A stretch of 64,000 nt of DNA from Parundibacterium terreum. Lineage in GTDB: Bacteria; Pseudomonadota; Gammaproteobacteria; Burkholderiales; Burkholderiaceae_D. The stretch covers positions 248,316 through 312,315 of the forward strand of contig NZ_BMED01000001.1 in NCBI RefSeq assembly GCF_014636315.1, read 5' to 3'. Of the stretch, positions 55,092-64,000 are shown piece after piece (position 1 is the first letter of the stretch; every line of letters starts with the position of its first letter). The position numbers and the translations under genes are program-made. The notes beneath the pieces were generated by a model. The model searched no databases. It was not told the origin of the DNA and was given only the letters and a program-made list of their open reading frames with translations.

Positions 55092-57299
55092 TTAATCCTC
55101 GTTACTGATCAGCTTATGCGCGATTGCCGTGCTGTGAATGACAATCCTGTTAGCGTCTTCTGCGATCAGCTTATTCCGCCGCTGCATCAGGCGCCGCCCG
55201 GACCAGGCTTGCACAGCCTCGTCGTCCGCCAGCGCATCAAGAGCATAGTCTACGTCGAAATGCCCTTCCACCTTTGAATCAACCGCCGGAGTCTTGGAAG
55301 GCATGATCGCGTCCCATCTTTGCTGCGCACGCGCCAGGTTATTCCACACTTGGGAGAAGATATCTTCCAGCATGGCTTTTACATAGGCGCTTGGCTGGTT
55401 GGCTGCGTGTTTGCGCATCAGCAATCTGAGCGAAGCCACATGCGCGATGACCAGGTAATTCTGCACCACGAATAAATTAATGTCCTCCACCGCCCTGTGC
55501 TTGCTCTCCGGTTCGTCCAGCATGCGCACCAGCGCTGAACTCAGGCCGGCAAGACTGTCCATCAGGCGCTTGCGACTGATACGGTATACGAAATCGTCAT
55601 TTACCCGCGCTTCCAGCAGGTCGCGGGCAGCGATGATGTAGCGTTGATTATCTGCCAGCACGTTTTTCACAAGCTGGGGTAAGGTTTTGTATTCCCAGCT
55701 TGGCAGGATGAAGCTGAAGACGGTTGCAATGATTGCCCCTATCAGGGTATCCGTCAGGCGCTCACTGACGACATGTGCATTGGTGGGCACCAGCAGGTTG
55801 ATCTGCAAAAGAATCTGCATGGTTGCCGCAACCGCCGCGTAGCGGTATTTCACATACAGGAAGGCTGGCACTCCGGCTGTGGCCAGAAATAGGAAGGCCA
55901 GCAGAATGGCCGGAGTATGCACGAAATGCAGCACTACCGAAGTAATGGCACAACCTATCACGGTACCGATCAGGCGATCACTGCGCCTTTGCTTGGTCAT
56001 GCTGAAGCTGGGCTTCAAGATAATGACGATAGTCAGCACGATCCAATAGCCGTGCGCCGCATACGGCAAATGATCGGCGATCAGCAAACCTACCGTGATT
56101 GCCATCGCCACCCTGAGTGAAAACCTGAACGTGGGAGAGGTCCAACTCATACTGGACAAAATGACGCCCACCGCATATTTCTGCTGCGTCAGGAAAGGTG
56201 TCAGGTCCGCATCGGGCTGGCCCGGCATTGGAGCAACGGGTGCCTGCGTTGCCAGATGCAACTGGGCGATCATATCGATCACGTCGCGTATCTTGTTCAC
56301 CGATGAGCGCAATGACGTCAATGCTTCTTCCGGGAGTTTGCCTTCACGGCAGTCCTGTTCAAGCTGGATGACGCAGCGTTCGATGGCGTCCAGATCCTGC
56401 TGGTAATTGACTTCGCTATGCGATACGCGCTTGCGCGTTACAGCGTAGGCAGCAGATTCAATGTCCCGCGCAGCCTTGTCCACCATCTGATGCATGAGAT
56501 CCAGGACCTCGGTGTCGGACAGGTAGCGGCGTAATACGACATAGTCGGTATGCGTTGCCAGCACCAGTTCGTACAGATCCAGCATCCTGAAGTGCACCTG
56601 TACCAAAACCGCATCCTGCTCGTCCTGCTTGCCTCGCAATAGCATGTCGCGGGAAGCTTGCTGTTTATCGGCAATGATGATCTGCTGTCTTACGGCCAGG
56701 TTGAACTGCTCGTTCAGGTCGGTGCTGGTATCATAAAAACCGGCCTTGATATCAATATAGCGGGTTACTTCAAACAGCGCCTCGGCCAGCACCTGCTGTT
56801 TGATGCGCCGACGCAAAAACCAGGATACGACCATCGAGTAAGTCATGTAAGCCAGGCTGCCGGCAAGGAACAAGCCTGTGTGCAGGAAGGCCTGGCGCGC
56901 GCTAAGCTCGTTTTCCATCGATAGCGTCATGATGAACAAGGCCGCAAACTGCAAGGGCATCATCTTCTTGCCATAGACCACCATCATGCTGGCCAGGAAG
57001 CTGATCACGACCAGCATCACGCTGAGCAGCCAGTTGATGGGCGCGCACAGGCTGACGATCAGCGTCACCGCAGTGCATAGCAACACGCTGGACAGCATCT
57101 CATTGAATTTATGCCTCAGGGGGCTGGGCATGTCCATCAGACTGGTGCACAAGGCACCGATACAGACTGTCATCGCGGTCGGCAAGTCTGCGTAAGCCAG
57201 TACTATAGAAGTCAGCCCTATCACGCCAATAGCAATCCTGAAGCCAGTATAAAAGTAATGGCTGAAGATGAAAGTGCGAAGGTCTAGGGCGTAGTGCAT
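55092..57299 (-). CDS. FUSC family inner-membrane protein (YccS/AaeB-like)
   Basis: 735 residues. Two blocks of membrane helices, at ~15-180 and ~390-530, each followed by a cytoplasmic helical domain, the duplicated layout of the fusaric acid resistance/YccS family. Typical pieces are MTVCIGALCTSLMDMPSPLR in the first block and YWIVLTIVIILKPSFSMTKQ and RSDRLIGTVIGCAITSVVLH in the second. Members export aromatic acids or have unknown roles. No adaptor gene is adjacent, which leans towards the YccS/YhfK branch. It lies downstream of the penicillin-binding protein gene by 138 bp on the same strand. Confidence 0.9.
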   Translation of the reverse strand: MHYALDLRTFIFSHYFYTGFRIAIGVIGLTSIVLAYADLPTAMTVCIGALCTSLMDMPSPLRHKFNEMLSSVLLCTAVTLIVSLCAPINWLLSVMLVVISFLASMMVVYGKKMMPLQFAALFIMTLSMENELSARQAFLHTGLFLAGSLAYMTYSMVVSWFLRRRIKQQVLAEALFEVTRYIDIKAGFYDTSTDLNEQFNLAVRQQIIIADKQQASRDMLLRGKQDEQDAVLVQVHFRMLDLYELVLATHTDYVVLRRYLSDTEVLDLMHQMVDKAARDIESAAYAVTRKRVSHSEVNYQQDLDAIERCVIQLEQDCREGKLPEEALTSLRSSVNKIRDVIDMIAQLHLATQAPVAPMPGQPDADLTPFLTQQKYAVGVILSSMSWTSPTFRFSLRVAMAITVGLLIADHLPYAAHGYWIVLTIVIILKPSFSMTKQRRSDRLIGTVIGCAITSVVLHFVHTPAILLAFLFLATAGVPAFLYVKYRYAAVAATMQILLQINLLVPTNAHVVSERLTDTLIGAIIATVFSFILPSWEYKTLPQLVKNVLADNQRYIIAARDLLEARVNDDFVYRISRKRLMDSLAGLSSALVRMLDEPESKHRAVEDINLFVVQNYLVIAHVASLRLLMRKHAANQPSAYVKAMLEDIFSQVWNNLARAQQRWDAIMPSKTPAVDSKVEGHFDVDYALDALADDEAVQAWSGRRLMQRRNKLIAEDANRIVIHSTAIAHKLISNED

Positions 57300-57437
57300 G
57301 GGCTTTGTGCTTTAAAGCGTGACAAGCTGAAAAGTATAGACGAAGTAGCACAGCTTGCGCCAAAAAACTGGCCGGAGGGAATAACTAAAAACGAGATGCT
57401 GAGGCCGCAAGAAAGCAGCAAAATTATGGCCGTCGGT

Positions 57438-60400
57438 TTAATGTATACACTGCTGCGCCCCCGCTTTAGCCTCCGTGCTCGCAGCCGCCTCGTCGCTACC
57501 GGCATCGACCAGCGGCATCAGCGTAGGCGCCAGAATTTTGAGTAACTGCACCGGCAAAGCACTGGTGAAGTCATAATCGGCTGCCTGGGAGCCAGGCACA
57601 TAAGCGATGATGGTGCCGAAGAAGCGCTGATCGATATTGAAGACGAAGGTTGCCGAGCGGTTGACCACGCGCGATTCTATCAACTGCCCATGCGCGCCGA
57701 AAGTGTCAAAACGGTTGTCGCCGGTACCGGTCTTGCCGCCGACGGGAACGAAACTGCCGTCCGGCCTGACAAAAGCCTGCTTTACACGTCTCGCTGTGCC
57801 ATCCTCCACGACCAGGCGTATGGTTGCCAGCACTGCCTGGGCAACTTCCGGAGCCAGCACCTGTTCTTCCTTGCCGGGAGCGAACTGCAGCAAGGTGTCA
57901 TACGGGGTGGCGCTGGCAAAATGCAGGGATTTGATGCGCATATTCGGTTTGCGTGCGCCATTATTTACCAGGATGCCCATCAGCTCTGCCAGTGCAGCCG
58001 GCCTGTCTGCCGAGGCTCCGAGCGCAGTCGCGTAAGAAGGCACCAGGGACTCAAATGGGTAGCCGAGACGCTTCCATTGTTGGTGTATCTCCAGAAAGCC
58101 CTCTTGCTCCAGCAAATCCAGGATGCGTTTGTCCTGCGCATGCTTGCGATGGGTGGAAAACAGCCAGGAATACACTTCCTGCCGTTCTTTTGCACTGGCC
58201 TCCATCACTTGCGCCTGGGTAGCTTCAGGATGGTTGCGCAGATAACCGATCAGCCACAATTCCAGCGGATGAACCCGCGCAATGTAGCCACGATCCGCCA
58301 GCGACATTTGCTGCGGTGAATATTGTTGATACATCTTCTGCAGTTTTTTGTCGCCGAGATCTTTATCCTCCGGCAGCCTGTCATTGATGAATTTCTTGAA
58401 TTGCTCCAGGCTGACGTCAGGCTGGATGCCGAACAAGGTGGAAGCGAGCCTGGCCGGGGTAGGCTTGATGTTCTCAAACAGCAGGTCCTCTGCCTGCTGC
58501 GCCGATTTACCCTGGTACTTGGTCAGGAAGCGGCGGATGAAGACCTTGCCCTCCTTGTCGGCAAAGCGTGACAGGTAGGCGGCCCGACGCGGATCATCGG
58601 CATCCTGCAGCAGGCTGGCCGAGGAGCCTGGCACCTGGAACATGTAATGATGGACGATGTCGCGCATCAGCCGGATGAAAACCAGGTTGACGGAGTTGCG
58701 CAGGCCGTCGCGCACCGCCATGATCTGGTTGTCATCCTCATGCTTGAAGTTGTCAAAGGTATGCATGCCGCCGCCGGTCATGAATTGCTCGCCTGGATTG
58801 GCGGAATAGCGGCGATCCAGCGCGGCTTTGAGCAAAGTGGCCAGGCTCTTGTCCTGGGCGCTGAGAAAATACTCTATGGCCCAGCGCGACAGCACATCCT
58901 TTTTGTCCACCGTCACTGCGCGCAACTCTTCTTTACTCATGCCCGCCAGGCGCTGGTACAGATGCTCCATCAGGTCCAGATAGGTGACCAGCGTGCGTAA
59001 CTTGGCCGTGGAGCCGAGGTCCAGCTTTGTGCCTTCATTGATATTGAGCGGCTGATCGAAATTGTCGGTTTGTATACGCAGATAATTCCGGTCGGCGCCG
59101 CGCTCGTACAGCGTAAAGCTGTACACCACCTTGGAAGGATCGCCGCGATCCAGTAATTGTTTGCTGTTCAGGCCAGCAGCCGCGGCCTTTTCGGGATCGC
59201 GCAACTCCCTCAATAAACCGGTTACCGCTTCCTGCACCGGCGCATCCAGTGTGCTGGTCACATCAACATCCAGGCGGTCAAGATCATACAGGCGGCTGCC
59301 ACCCAATAAGCCGGCCAGATGATTGCGCACCGTGTTAGCCGCCTTGCGCGCAAGGAAGGAGACTGGCGGCGCATTGAATTTTTGGGTATTTCTGTTCAGC
59401 TTTGCTTTCAGCGCCGCATCACGCAGTGCGGGGCTGATGATGCCGGCACTGCCCAGCAGGCGCAAATGGCTATTCGTGATCTGCTCCAGTTCTGCCTCAT
59501 TTCCATCCAGATAGTAGGAGGGTCTGCGCTGCGAAATCAGCAGGCTCAGCGCCTGCTTGTACATTTGCGCACTGTCGCCCGCATCCTTGCTGGCCGGGGT
59601 GAGTGACTTCAACTGCTGATTCACGTCACCCAGGCTTCTGCCATACCAGACCCATAAGCCGTCCCCCAGCCCATTCACCTCGCCAAAACCGGGTTTTGCA
59701 GACAGCGGCATCGTGTTCAGATAGTTGACGACGATCTGCCTTCTTGCGGCCGATGTATCCTCCCCATTCTGGTAAGCCCGCAACGCGGCCGACACCATCT
59801 GATGCAGCTTTTCTTTTGCCGAGGAGGTGCGCCCTTCCGGCGAATGACGGTATTTCTCGATCTGGGTTGCCAGCGTACTGCCGCCCGGAGTTCTCGCGTC
59901 GCCGCTGAATACCTGCATGCCTTTGTTCATCACGGCCAGCGTCAAACGATCCCATTCCACTGCGGGATTGCGCGTTGGATATTGGGAATCCAGCAGTTCG
60001 CGGTTTTCTATATACAGCAGGCTGTTGATCAGTATCGGCGCAATATCGTCAAAGCGGGAATAGATGCGTTTGGGATAGCGCTCCTGGAATAGCGACTCGT
60101 TACGGCAATCCAGGATGCTGAGGCCGCCCTGCACCTTTTCCGTGTAAGGTGCAAAATAGCCGCGGTCGACCAGATCGGCCATGCGAGGCGAGATGCGCGC
60201 CTGGCTGGCGATGGTAAATTCCTTGGCCTGCAGGCGATTCAGGAAGACAGGAAGATCGGAATAGCCGAGCCGCTCATCAAATGGCGCTTTTTGCGGAAAC
60301 CGGATCGCGTTGCTGGGTCCGGTATCAACGGAAAATTTACTTTCGCCGGCAACTCTGGAAAAGAAATGCGCCTGCTGAGCGGAGGTACGCAATTCATTCC

Positions 60401-60497
60401 TGATAAGCAGCGCGAGCACGCCACAGCATACCAGAAGCACGAAAATGACAATGACCTTAGGTCGGAGCAAGAATGTTTTTATTCCCTGCGCACGCAT
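57438..60497 (-). CDS. Divergent bifunctional penicillin-binding protein (GT51 + transpeptidase)
   Basis: 1019 residues. An N-terminal membrane anchor (VIVIFVLLVCCGVLALLI) is followed by a glycosyltransferase-51 domain and a transpeptidase domain. The GT51 catalytic Glu164 is in YIENRELLD, where typical enzymes have EDxxFxxH, so the rest of motif 1 differs. Motif 2 is GGSTLATQIEKY (205 onward). The transpeptidase has the nucleophile Ser496 in GSTAK and the KTGT box at 922-925 in VGGKTGTGDNRFD. The length exceeds PBP1a/1b (~850), with a long insert (~610-830). It probably polymerises and cross-links a subset of peptidoglycan. Gene symbol left open. Confidence 0.85.
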   Translation of the reverse strand: MRAQGIKTFLLRPKVIVIFVLLVCCGVLALLIRNELRTSAQQAHFFSRVAGESKFSVDTGPSNAIRFPQKAPFDERLGYSDLPVFLNRLQAKEFTIASQARISPRMADLVDRGYFAPYTEKVQGGLSILDCRNESLFQERYPKRIYSRFDDIAPILINSLLYIENRELLDSQYPTRNPAVEWDRLTLAVMNKGMQVFSGDARTPGGSTLATQIEKYRHSPEGRTSSAKEKLHQMVSAALRAYQNGEDTSAARRQIVVNYLNTMPLSAKPGFGEVNGLGDGLWVWYGRSLGDVNQQLKSLTPASKDAGDSAQMYKQALSLLISQRRPSYYLDGNEAELEQITNSHLRLLGSAGIISPALRDAALKAKLNRNTQKFNAPPVSFLARKAANTVRNHLAGLLGGSRLYDLDRLDVDVTSTLDAPVQEAVTGLLRELRDPEKAAAAGLNSKQLLDRGDPSKVVYSFTLYERGADRNYLRIQTDNFDQPLNINEGTKLDLGSTAKLRTLVTYLDLMEHLYQRLAGMSKEELRAVTVDKKDVLSRWAIEYFLSAQDKSLATLLKAALDRRYSANPGEQFMTGGGMHTFDNFKHEDDNQIMAVRDGLRNSVNLVFIRLMRDIVHHYMFQVPGSSASLLQDADDPRRAAYLSRFADKEGKVFIRRFLTKYQGKSAQQAEDLLFENIKPTPARLASTLFGIQPDVSLEQFKKFINDRLPEDKDLGDKKLQKMYQQYSPQQMSLADRGYIARVHPLELWLIGYLRNHPEATQAQVMEASAKERQEVYSWLFSTHRKHAQDKRILDLLEQEGFLEIHQQWKRLGYPFESLVPSYATALGASADRPAALAELMGILVNNGARKPNMRIKSLHFASATPYDTLLQFAPGKEEQVLAPEVAQAVLATIRLVVEDGTARRVKQAFVRPDGSFVPVGGKTGTGDNRFDTFGAHGQLIESRVVNRSATFVFNIDQRFFGTIIAYVPGSQAADYDFTSALPVQLLKILAPTLMPLVDAGSDEAAASTEAKAGAQQCIH

Positions 60498-61243
60498 GTT
60501 AAACCTGACTCTGTTTGTGTTGTTGCCTGAGGCGCATGTCCTTACTGTATCAAAGAATGCATTTGCGGAGAAACATGTAACTGCAATCGCTAAAAATAGT
60601 CACGGCAGGTGAATTTATGTGTGGTGAAAATGAGAAGATGGTTTATCCAGCGCTCGCATTGAGTTATGCTTTTATGGATATGCGCTAGCCACAAGCTTCG
60701 TCACTCCTTGGAATCGCTCCTCAGAGTTTGGGGGCGGGCGCTAAATCAAGAAGGTCAAAAAAACTTTAGCAATTTAGGTGCACGAACATTCAGGCTAGCC
60801 CTCATGGCAAGCCGCGCCCTCCTCCAGGCTTTCGCCGCTTTTTTTCATGCCGTATCTCTTTGTTCGAACCGCCTATCGATGAATATTTTTCAGGCGAGGC
60901 TCAACAGCAATAATAAGTAAGTAAGAAGTAAGCCAGATATATTAGAATTGCAGCGGCAAAATATAATTTATACAAAATATAAGACCGGGACATCCATGCT
61001 AGCTTTCGCTCTGACGGCACCTCTCAATGCCGACTCACTTCTCAGTTCCTTGCTAAAAATGCATATTCATTGCATTTTAATAATTCATTAGCATTTCCTC
61101 AGGGAATTTAACAGTATTTCACAACGGACATTCATGTTGTAGTGTCGCTTTGCGACAAAAAAATGAATCTGGTTTATGATGCATTGCAACAAGGTAGAAA
61201 ATTCATTCGAATCGGATCGCTACCCCATCTGAAAGTTACGAAT
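60498..61243. other. 746-bp AT-rich intergenic region between the PBP gene and phaZ
   Basis: No supported gene. The open frame 60666-60920 (84 codons) has no ribosome-binding site or family resemblance. The stretch from about 60940 to 61110 is strongly AT-rich and likely holds the phaZ promoter. A perfect 6-bp hairpin TGTCGC-TTT-GCGACA is at 61143-61157, followed by A7. I see no recognised regulator site. Confidence 0.5.
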
Positions 61244-62479
61244 ATGCTTTATCAATTACATGAACTGAATCGTGCATTTCTGAACCCACTGACACAGTGG
61301 GCGGAAGCCTCGTCCAAGCTGTTTTCCAACCCTGTTTCCCCGCTGGCCCATACCCCCTATTCACAGCGCATCGCCGCTGCTTATGAGTTGGTATACCGCC
61401 TGGGCAAGGATTACGAGAAGCCAGAATTCGGCATTACATCCACCACCGTGGATGACAAAACCGTGGAAATCGTACAGACCACGGCTGTCGTCAAGCCATT
61501 CTGCAAACTGCTGCATTTCAGGAAAACGTTTGCGGGCAAAGACATGTCTAAGCTGAAGCAGCCGAAGGTGTTGCTGGTTGCGCCTTTGTCTGGCCACCAT
61601 TCGACGCTGTTGCGTGATACAGTGCGCGGCCTGCTGCCGCAGCATGATGTGTATATCACCGACTGGACCGATGGTCGCATGGTGCCGCTCAGCGAAGGCG
61701 ATTTCCATCTGCACGACTATATTTACTATGTGCAGGACTTCATCCGTTTATTGGGACCGGACGTACACGTTATTTCAGTGTGCCAGCCTACCGTTCCCGT
61801 ACTGGCTGCGATCTCATTGATGGCCACGGCCAAGGATCCAAAGTTGCCTAAGACCATGACGATGATGGGTGGGCCGATAGATCCACGCAAATCGCCTACC
61901 GCAGTGAACAATCTGGCGACCGAGAAGAAATTTTCCTGGTTTGAAAATACCGTGATCTACAGTGTCCCCGCCAATTATCCTGGCCATGGCCGCAAGGTAT
62001 ATCCGGGCTTCCTACAGCACGCGGGTTTTGTGGCGATGAATCCTGATCGCCATGCGCAGAGCCACTATGACTTTTACGAGCACCTGATCCAGGGGGATGA
62101 TGAGTCCGCTGAACAGCATCGCAAGTTCTATGATGAATACAATGCGGTGCTGGACATGCCTGCCGACTACTACCTGGAAACGATCAAGACTGTCTTCCAG
62201 GATTTCGATTTGCCCAAGGGTACATGGAAAGTTGAAGGCAAGCTGGTGCGTCCGCAGGATATCAAGACCGTGGCACTGTTCACCGTCGAGGGCGAGCTGG
62301 ACGATATCTCCGGCGCCGGCCAGACCCAGGCAGCACACGATCTGTGCAGCGGAATTCCTGCCAATATGAAGCAGGACTTTGTGGCGCCAAAATGCGGGCA
62401 CTACGGTATTTTTTCCGGCCGCCGCTGGCGCGAAGTGATTGCACCGAAAATCGGCCAGTTCATTAAAGACCACTCCTGA
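61244..62479 (+). CDS. phaZ: Intracellular poly(3-hydroxybutyrate) depolymerase
   Basis: 411 residues. Close to the PhaZ1 type of Ralstonia/Cupriavidus: same start (MLYQLHE...), same blocks APLSGHHSTLLRDTVRGLL, TDWTDGRMVPLSEGDFHLHD and MTMMGGPIDPRKSPTAVNNL. It is an alpha/beta hydrolase whose nucleophile is Cys180 in ISVCQPTVPV instead of Ser, as established for this group. The later blocks VEGELDDISGAGQTQAAHDL and CGHYGIFSGRRWRE supply the Asp and His. It mobilises stored PHB granules, so the organism should make PHB. The frame extends 34 codons upstream, but the family starts at ATG 61244. Single gene with terminator. Confidence 0.96.
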   Translation: MLYQLHELNRAFLNPLTQWAEASSKLFSNPVSPLAHTPYSQRIAAAYELVYRLGKDYEKPEFGITSTTVDDKTVEIVQTTAVVKPFCKLLHFRKTFAGKDMSKLKQPKVLLVAPLSGHHSTLLRDTVRGLLPQHDVYITDWTDGRMVPLSEGDFHLHDYIYYVQDFIRLLGPDVHVISVCQPTVPVLAAISLMATAKDPKLPKTMTMMGGPIDPRKSPTAVNNLATEKKFSWFENTVIYSVPANYPGHGRKVYPGFLQHAGFVAMNPDRHAQSHYDFYEHLIQGDDESAEQHRKFYDEYNAVLDMPADYYLETIKTVFQDFDLPKGTWKVEGKLVRPQDIKTVALFTVEGELDDISGAGQTQAAHDLCSGIPANMKQDFVAPKCGHYGIFSGRRWREVIAPKIGQFIKDHS

Positions 62480-62498
62480 TCTGTAACTGCTAGTCATG

Positions 62499-62531
62499 AA
62501 AGCCGCAAGTCTCGCAAAGACATGCGGCTTT
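62499..62531 (+). terminator. Intrinsic terminator of phaZ
   Basis: 9-bp stem AAAGCCGCA/TGCGGCTTT (62499-62507 with 62523-62531), 15-nt loop, followed by more T and an AT-rich tail. Confidence 0.8.
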
Positions 62532-62638
62532 TTAATTTTTACGGAAGTTATTCAGCTGGCCCTCGCCAAGAACTTAGGGGACAGAAGCTTGGTTTGGAGG
62601 GATAATAGCGGTTTTAGCAGCCGCCAAAGCCTCACCTC

Positions 62639-63334
62639 GTGCCTCTCTCACTCGCCGATCAACTAGAAAACCTGCTGCCGCAGACTCAGTGCACCAAGTG
62701 CGGCTATCCTGCATGTCGTCCATATGCAGAAGCAATGGCCGATGGCAGTGCCAGTTACAATCAATGCCCTCCTGGCGGCCAGGAAGGCGTGGCCCGATTG
62801 GCCCATGTTTTAGGCAAGCCTGTCATTCCTCTGGATATAACGCACGGCCATGAGCGCGTGCGGCCAGTCGCAGTAATCGACGAAGCCTATTGCATAGGCT
62901 GTACGCTGTGCATCCAGGCTTGTCCGGTGGATGCCATCCTCGGCGCGCCAAAACAAATGCATGCGATATTGCCGGACTTATGTACCGGCTGCGATCTTTG
63001 CGTGGCGCCCTGCCCTGTAGATTGCATCAGCATGGTTGAGGTTACGCATGGCAAGACTGGCTGGGATGCATGGACGCAGCAGCAGGCAGACCAGGCACGC
63101 CGGCAATTTCACTTCAGGCAGGACAGGCTGAAGCGTGAAAAGCAGGAGAACGACGACAGGCTGGCCGCGAAAGCTGCGGCCAAGTTGAAGACTATCAGTG
63201 CCGAGCCAGCGCTTGCACCGGAAGAAGTCCAGGCGCAAGAGCGCAAGAAAGCCATTATCGCCGCGGCGATAGAACGTGCCCGGCTGAAGAAACTGGAAAA
63301 CGACAATCTAGCAAAACCTGAAGAAAAAAAATGA
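62639..63334 (+). CDS. rsxB: RnfB/RsxB-like iron-sulfur protein without membrane anchor
   Basis: 231 residues starting at GTG. It has the [4Fe-4S] (Fes) domain QTQCTKCGYPACRPYAEAMA and then two ferredoxin clusters, CIGCTLCIQACP and CTGCDLCVAPCP (CxxCxxCxxxCP twice). The C-terminus is a long charged helix ending in Lys. Canonical RnfB/RsxB has an N-terminal membrane helix; here the protein begins directly at the Fes domain. No other rnf/rsx gene is in the window, so it may act as a soluble electron carrier. The nth start codon overlaps its stop (ATGA), so both are co-translated, as rsx and nth neighbour each other in E. coli. Confidence 0.85.
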   Translation: MPLSLADQLENLLPQTQCTKCGYPACRPYAEAMADGSASYNQCPPGGQEGVARLAHVLGKPVIPLDITHGHERVRPVAVIDEAYCIGCTLCIQACPVDAILGAPKQMHAILPDLCTGCDLCVAPCPVDCISMVEVTHGKTGWDAWTQQQADQARRQFHFRQDRLKREKQENDDRLAAKAAAKLKTISAEPALAPEEVQAQERKKAIIAAAIERARLKKLENDNLAKPEEKK

Positions 63335-63978
63335 ATGCAAGCATCAGACAGGCCATCTTTGCACGACTCAAAGCTCAAAATCCGCATCCAACCACGGAAC
63401 TGGAGTACACCACGCCGTTTGAACTGCTGATTGCGGTGCTGCTATCGGCGCAGGCCACCGATGTGTCGGTAAACAAAGCCACGCGCAAGCTCTATCCAGT
63501 CGCTAATACGCCACAGGCCATTTATGCGCTGGGGGTGGACGGCTTGATTCCGTACATCCAGACCATAGGCCTGTTCCGCACCAAGGCTAAAAATGTGATC
63601 GAGACTTGCCGCATACTGATGGCAGAGCATGATGGACAGGTGCCGCGCACGCGTGAAGCGCTGGAAGCCTTGCCGGGCGTGGGTCGCAAAACAGCCAATG
63701 TCGTGATGAATACGGCATTCGGCGAACCTACTATCGCCGTGGACACGCACATTTTCCGCGTATCGAACCGCACCGGAATTGCGCCGGGAAAAAATGTGGA
63801 GATTGTTGAGGAAAAGCTGATGAAGGTGGTGCCAGCCGAATACAGGATGGATGCCCATCACTGGCTGATCCTGCATGGCCGTTACACCTGCCTGGCACGC
63901 ACGCCCAAATGCTGGAATTGCATGATTGCGGACCTGTGCGAGTTCAAGCAGAAAACGCCGGTGCCAAAAGGCGCCTGA
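63331..63978 (+). CDS. nth: Endonuclease III (DNA glycosylase/AP lyase)
   Basis: 215 residues (E. coli 211). It removes oxidised pyrimidines from DNA and nicks the strand at the abasic site. The helix-hairpin-helix LPGVGRKTANVVMN carries the catalytic Lys120, and Asp138 is in VDTHIFRVSNR. The [4Fe-4S] cluster has Cys187, Cys194, Cys197 and Cys203 with Cx6Cx2Cx5C spacing. The start codon overlaps the stop of the RnfB-like gene. The gene is complete, ending 22 nt before the window edge. Confidence 0.97.
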   Translation: MNASIRQAIFARLKAQNPHPTTELEYTTPFELLIAVLLSAQATDVSVNKATRKLYPVANTPQAIYALGVDGLIPYIQTIGLFRTKAKNVIETCRILMAEHDGQVPRTREALEALPGVGRKTANVVMNTAFGEPTIAVDTHIFRVSNRTGIAPGKNVEIVEEKLMKVVPAEYRMDAHHWLILHGRYTCLARTPKCWNCMIADLCEFKQKTPVPKGA

Positions 63979-64000
63979 ACTTGTCCAGGCGTCTTGCTGC

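Noticed and set aside
60666-60920. 84-codon open frame between the PBP gene and phaZ
   Set aside because: No ribosome-binding site, no family resemblance, and composition like surrounding non-coding DNA.

Overview
The window is 64 kb of ordinary, gene-dense chromosome from a betaproteobacterium. It most likely belongs to the Burkholderiales, family Oxalobacteraceae (Herminiimonas/Janthinobacterium/Collimonas group). The call rests on gene content and protein resemblance, not on a search: an intracellular PHB depolymerase very close to the Ralstonia/Cupriavidus PhaZ1 type, a ferredoxin/ferredoxin-NADP reductase pair, a soluble RnfB followed by nth, a gamma-proteobacterial-type GshA, CheV, PpnN, HrpA, ArgA and an acyl-CoA-binding protein. 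I see no prophage, insertion sequence, CRISPR array or integrase.

Layout. 1-11 kb: the end of an OPT-family transporter, a dienelactone-hydrolase-like protein, an exported protein of unknown function, a leucine-type amino-acid dehydrogenase, a two-gene RND efflux operon, a DEDDy exonuclease and gshA. 11-27 kb: periplasmic and membrane hydrolases (PafA-type phosphatase, DRGH nuclease, NudC, M50 and CPBP membrane proteases, M13 and CocE/S15 peptidases), a RIO-type kinase, ArfB ribosome rescue, an M14-like peptidase and a Gly/Tyr/His-rich secreted protein. 27-33.5 kb: signalling genes (cheV, ppnN, a TPR-GAF-GGDEF diguanylate cyclase) and a WYL regulator. 33.5-37.4 kb: a small regulated cassette (NmrA-like protein, LysR regulator, SDR, beta-carbonic anhydrase) followed by a GlxA-type regulator. 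38.6 kb: initiator tRNA-fMet. 39-52 kb: housekeeping genes (dbpA, an M3 peptidase, hrpA, argA, yggX, rpiA, srkA, a YecA-like protein, ACBP, a 2-hydroxyacid dehydrogenase). 53-64 kb: fdxA, FNR, a FUSC transporter, a divergent bifunctional penicillin-binding protein, phaZ, rnfB and nth.

Most transcription units end in clear, often bidirectional, intrinsic terminators. The most interesting non-coding signal is in the LysR cassette. The genes on either side of the LysR gene carry the same upstream block: GATAAGTG, then an AGCC-N9-GGCT dyad, then an ATACTG element at identical spacing. This predicts that one LysR regulator controls both oxidoreductase genes. The same cassette has a 12-nt tandem repeat array, a long-range hairpin whose 3' arm abuts the lysR ribosome-binding site, and a G9 tract forming the carbonic anhydrase ribosome-binding site. 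A 104-bp inverted-repeat element lies between the M3 peptidase gene and hrpA. I did not find a clearly new multi-gene system; most genes fall in known families.
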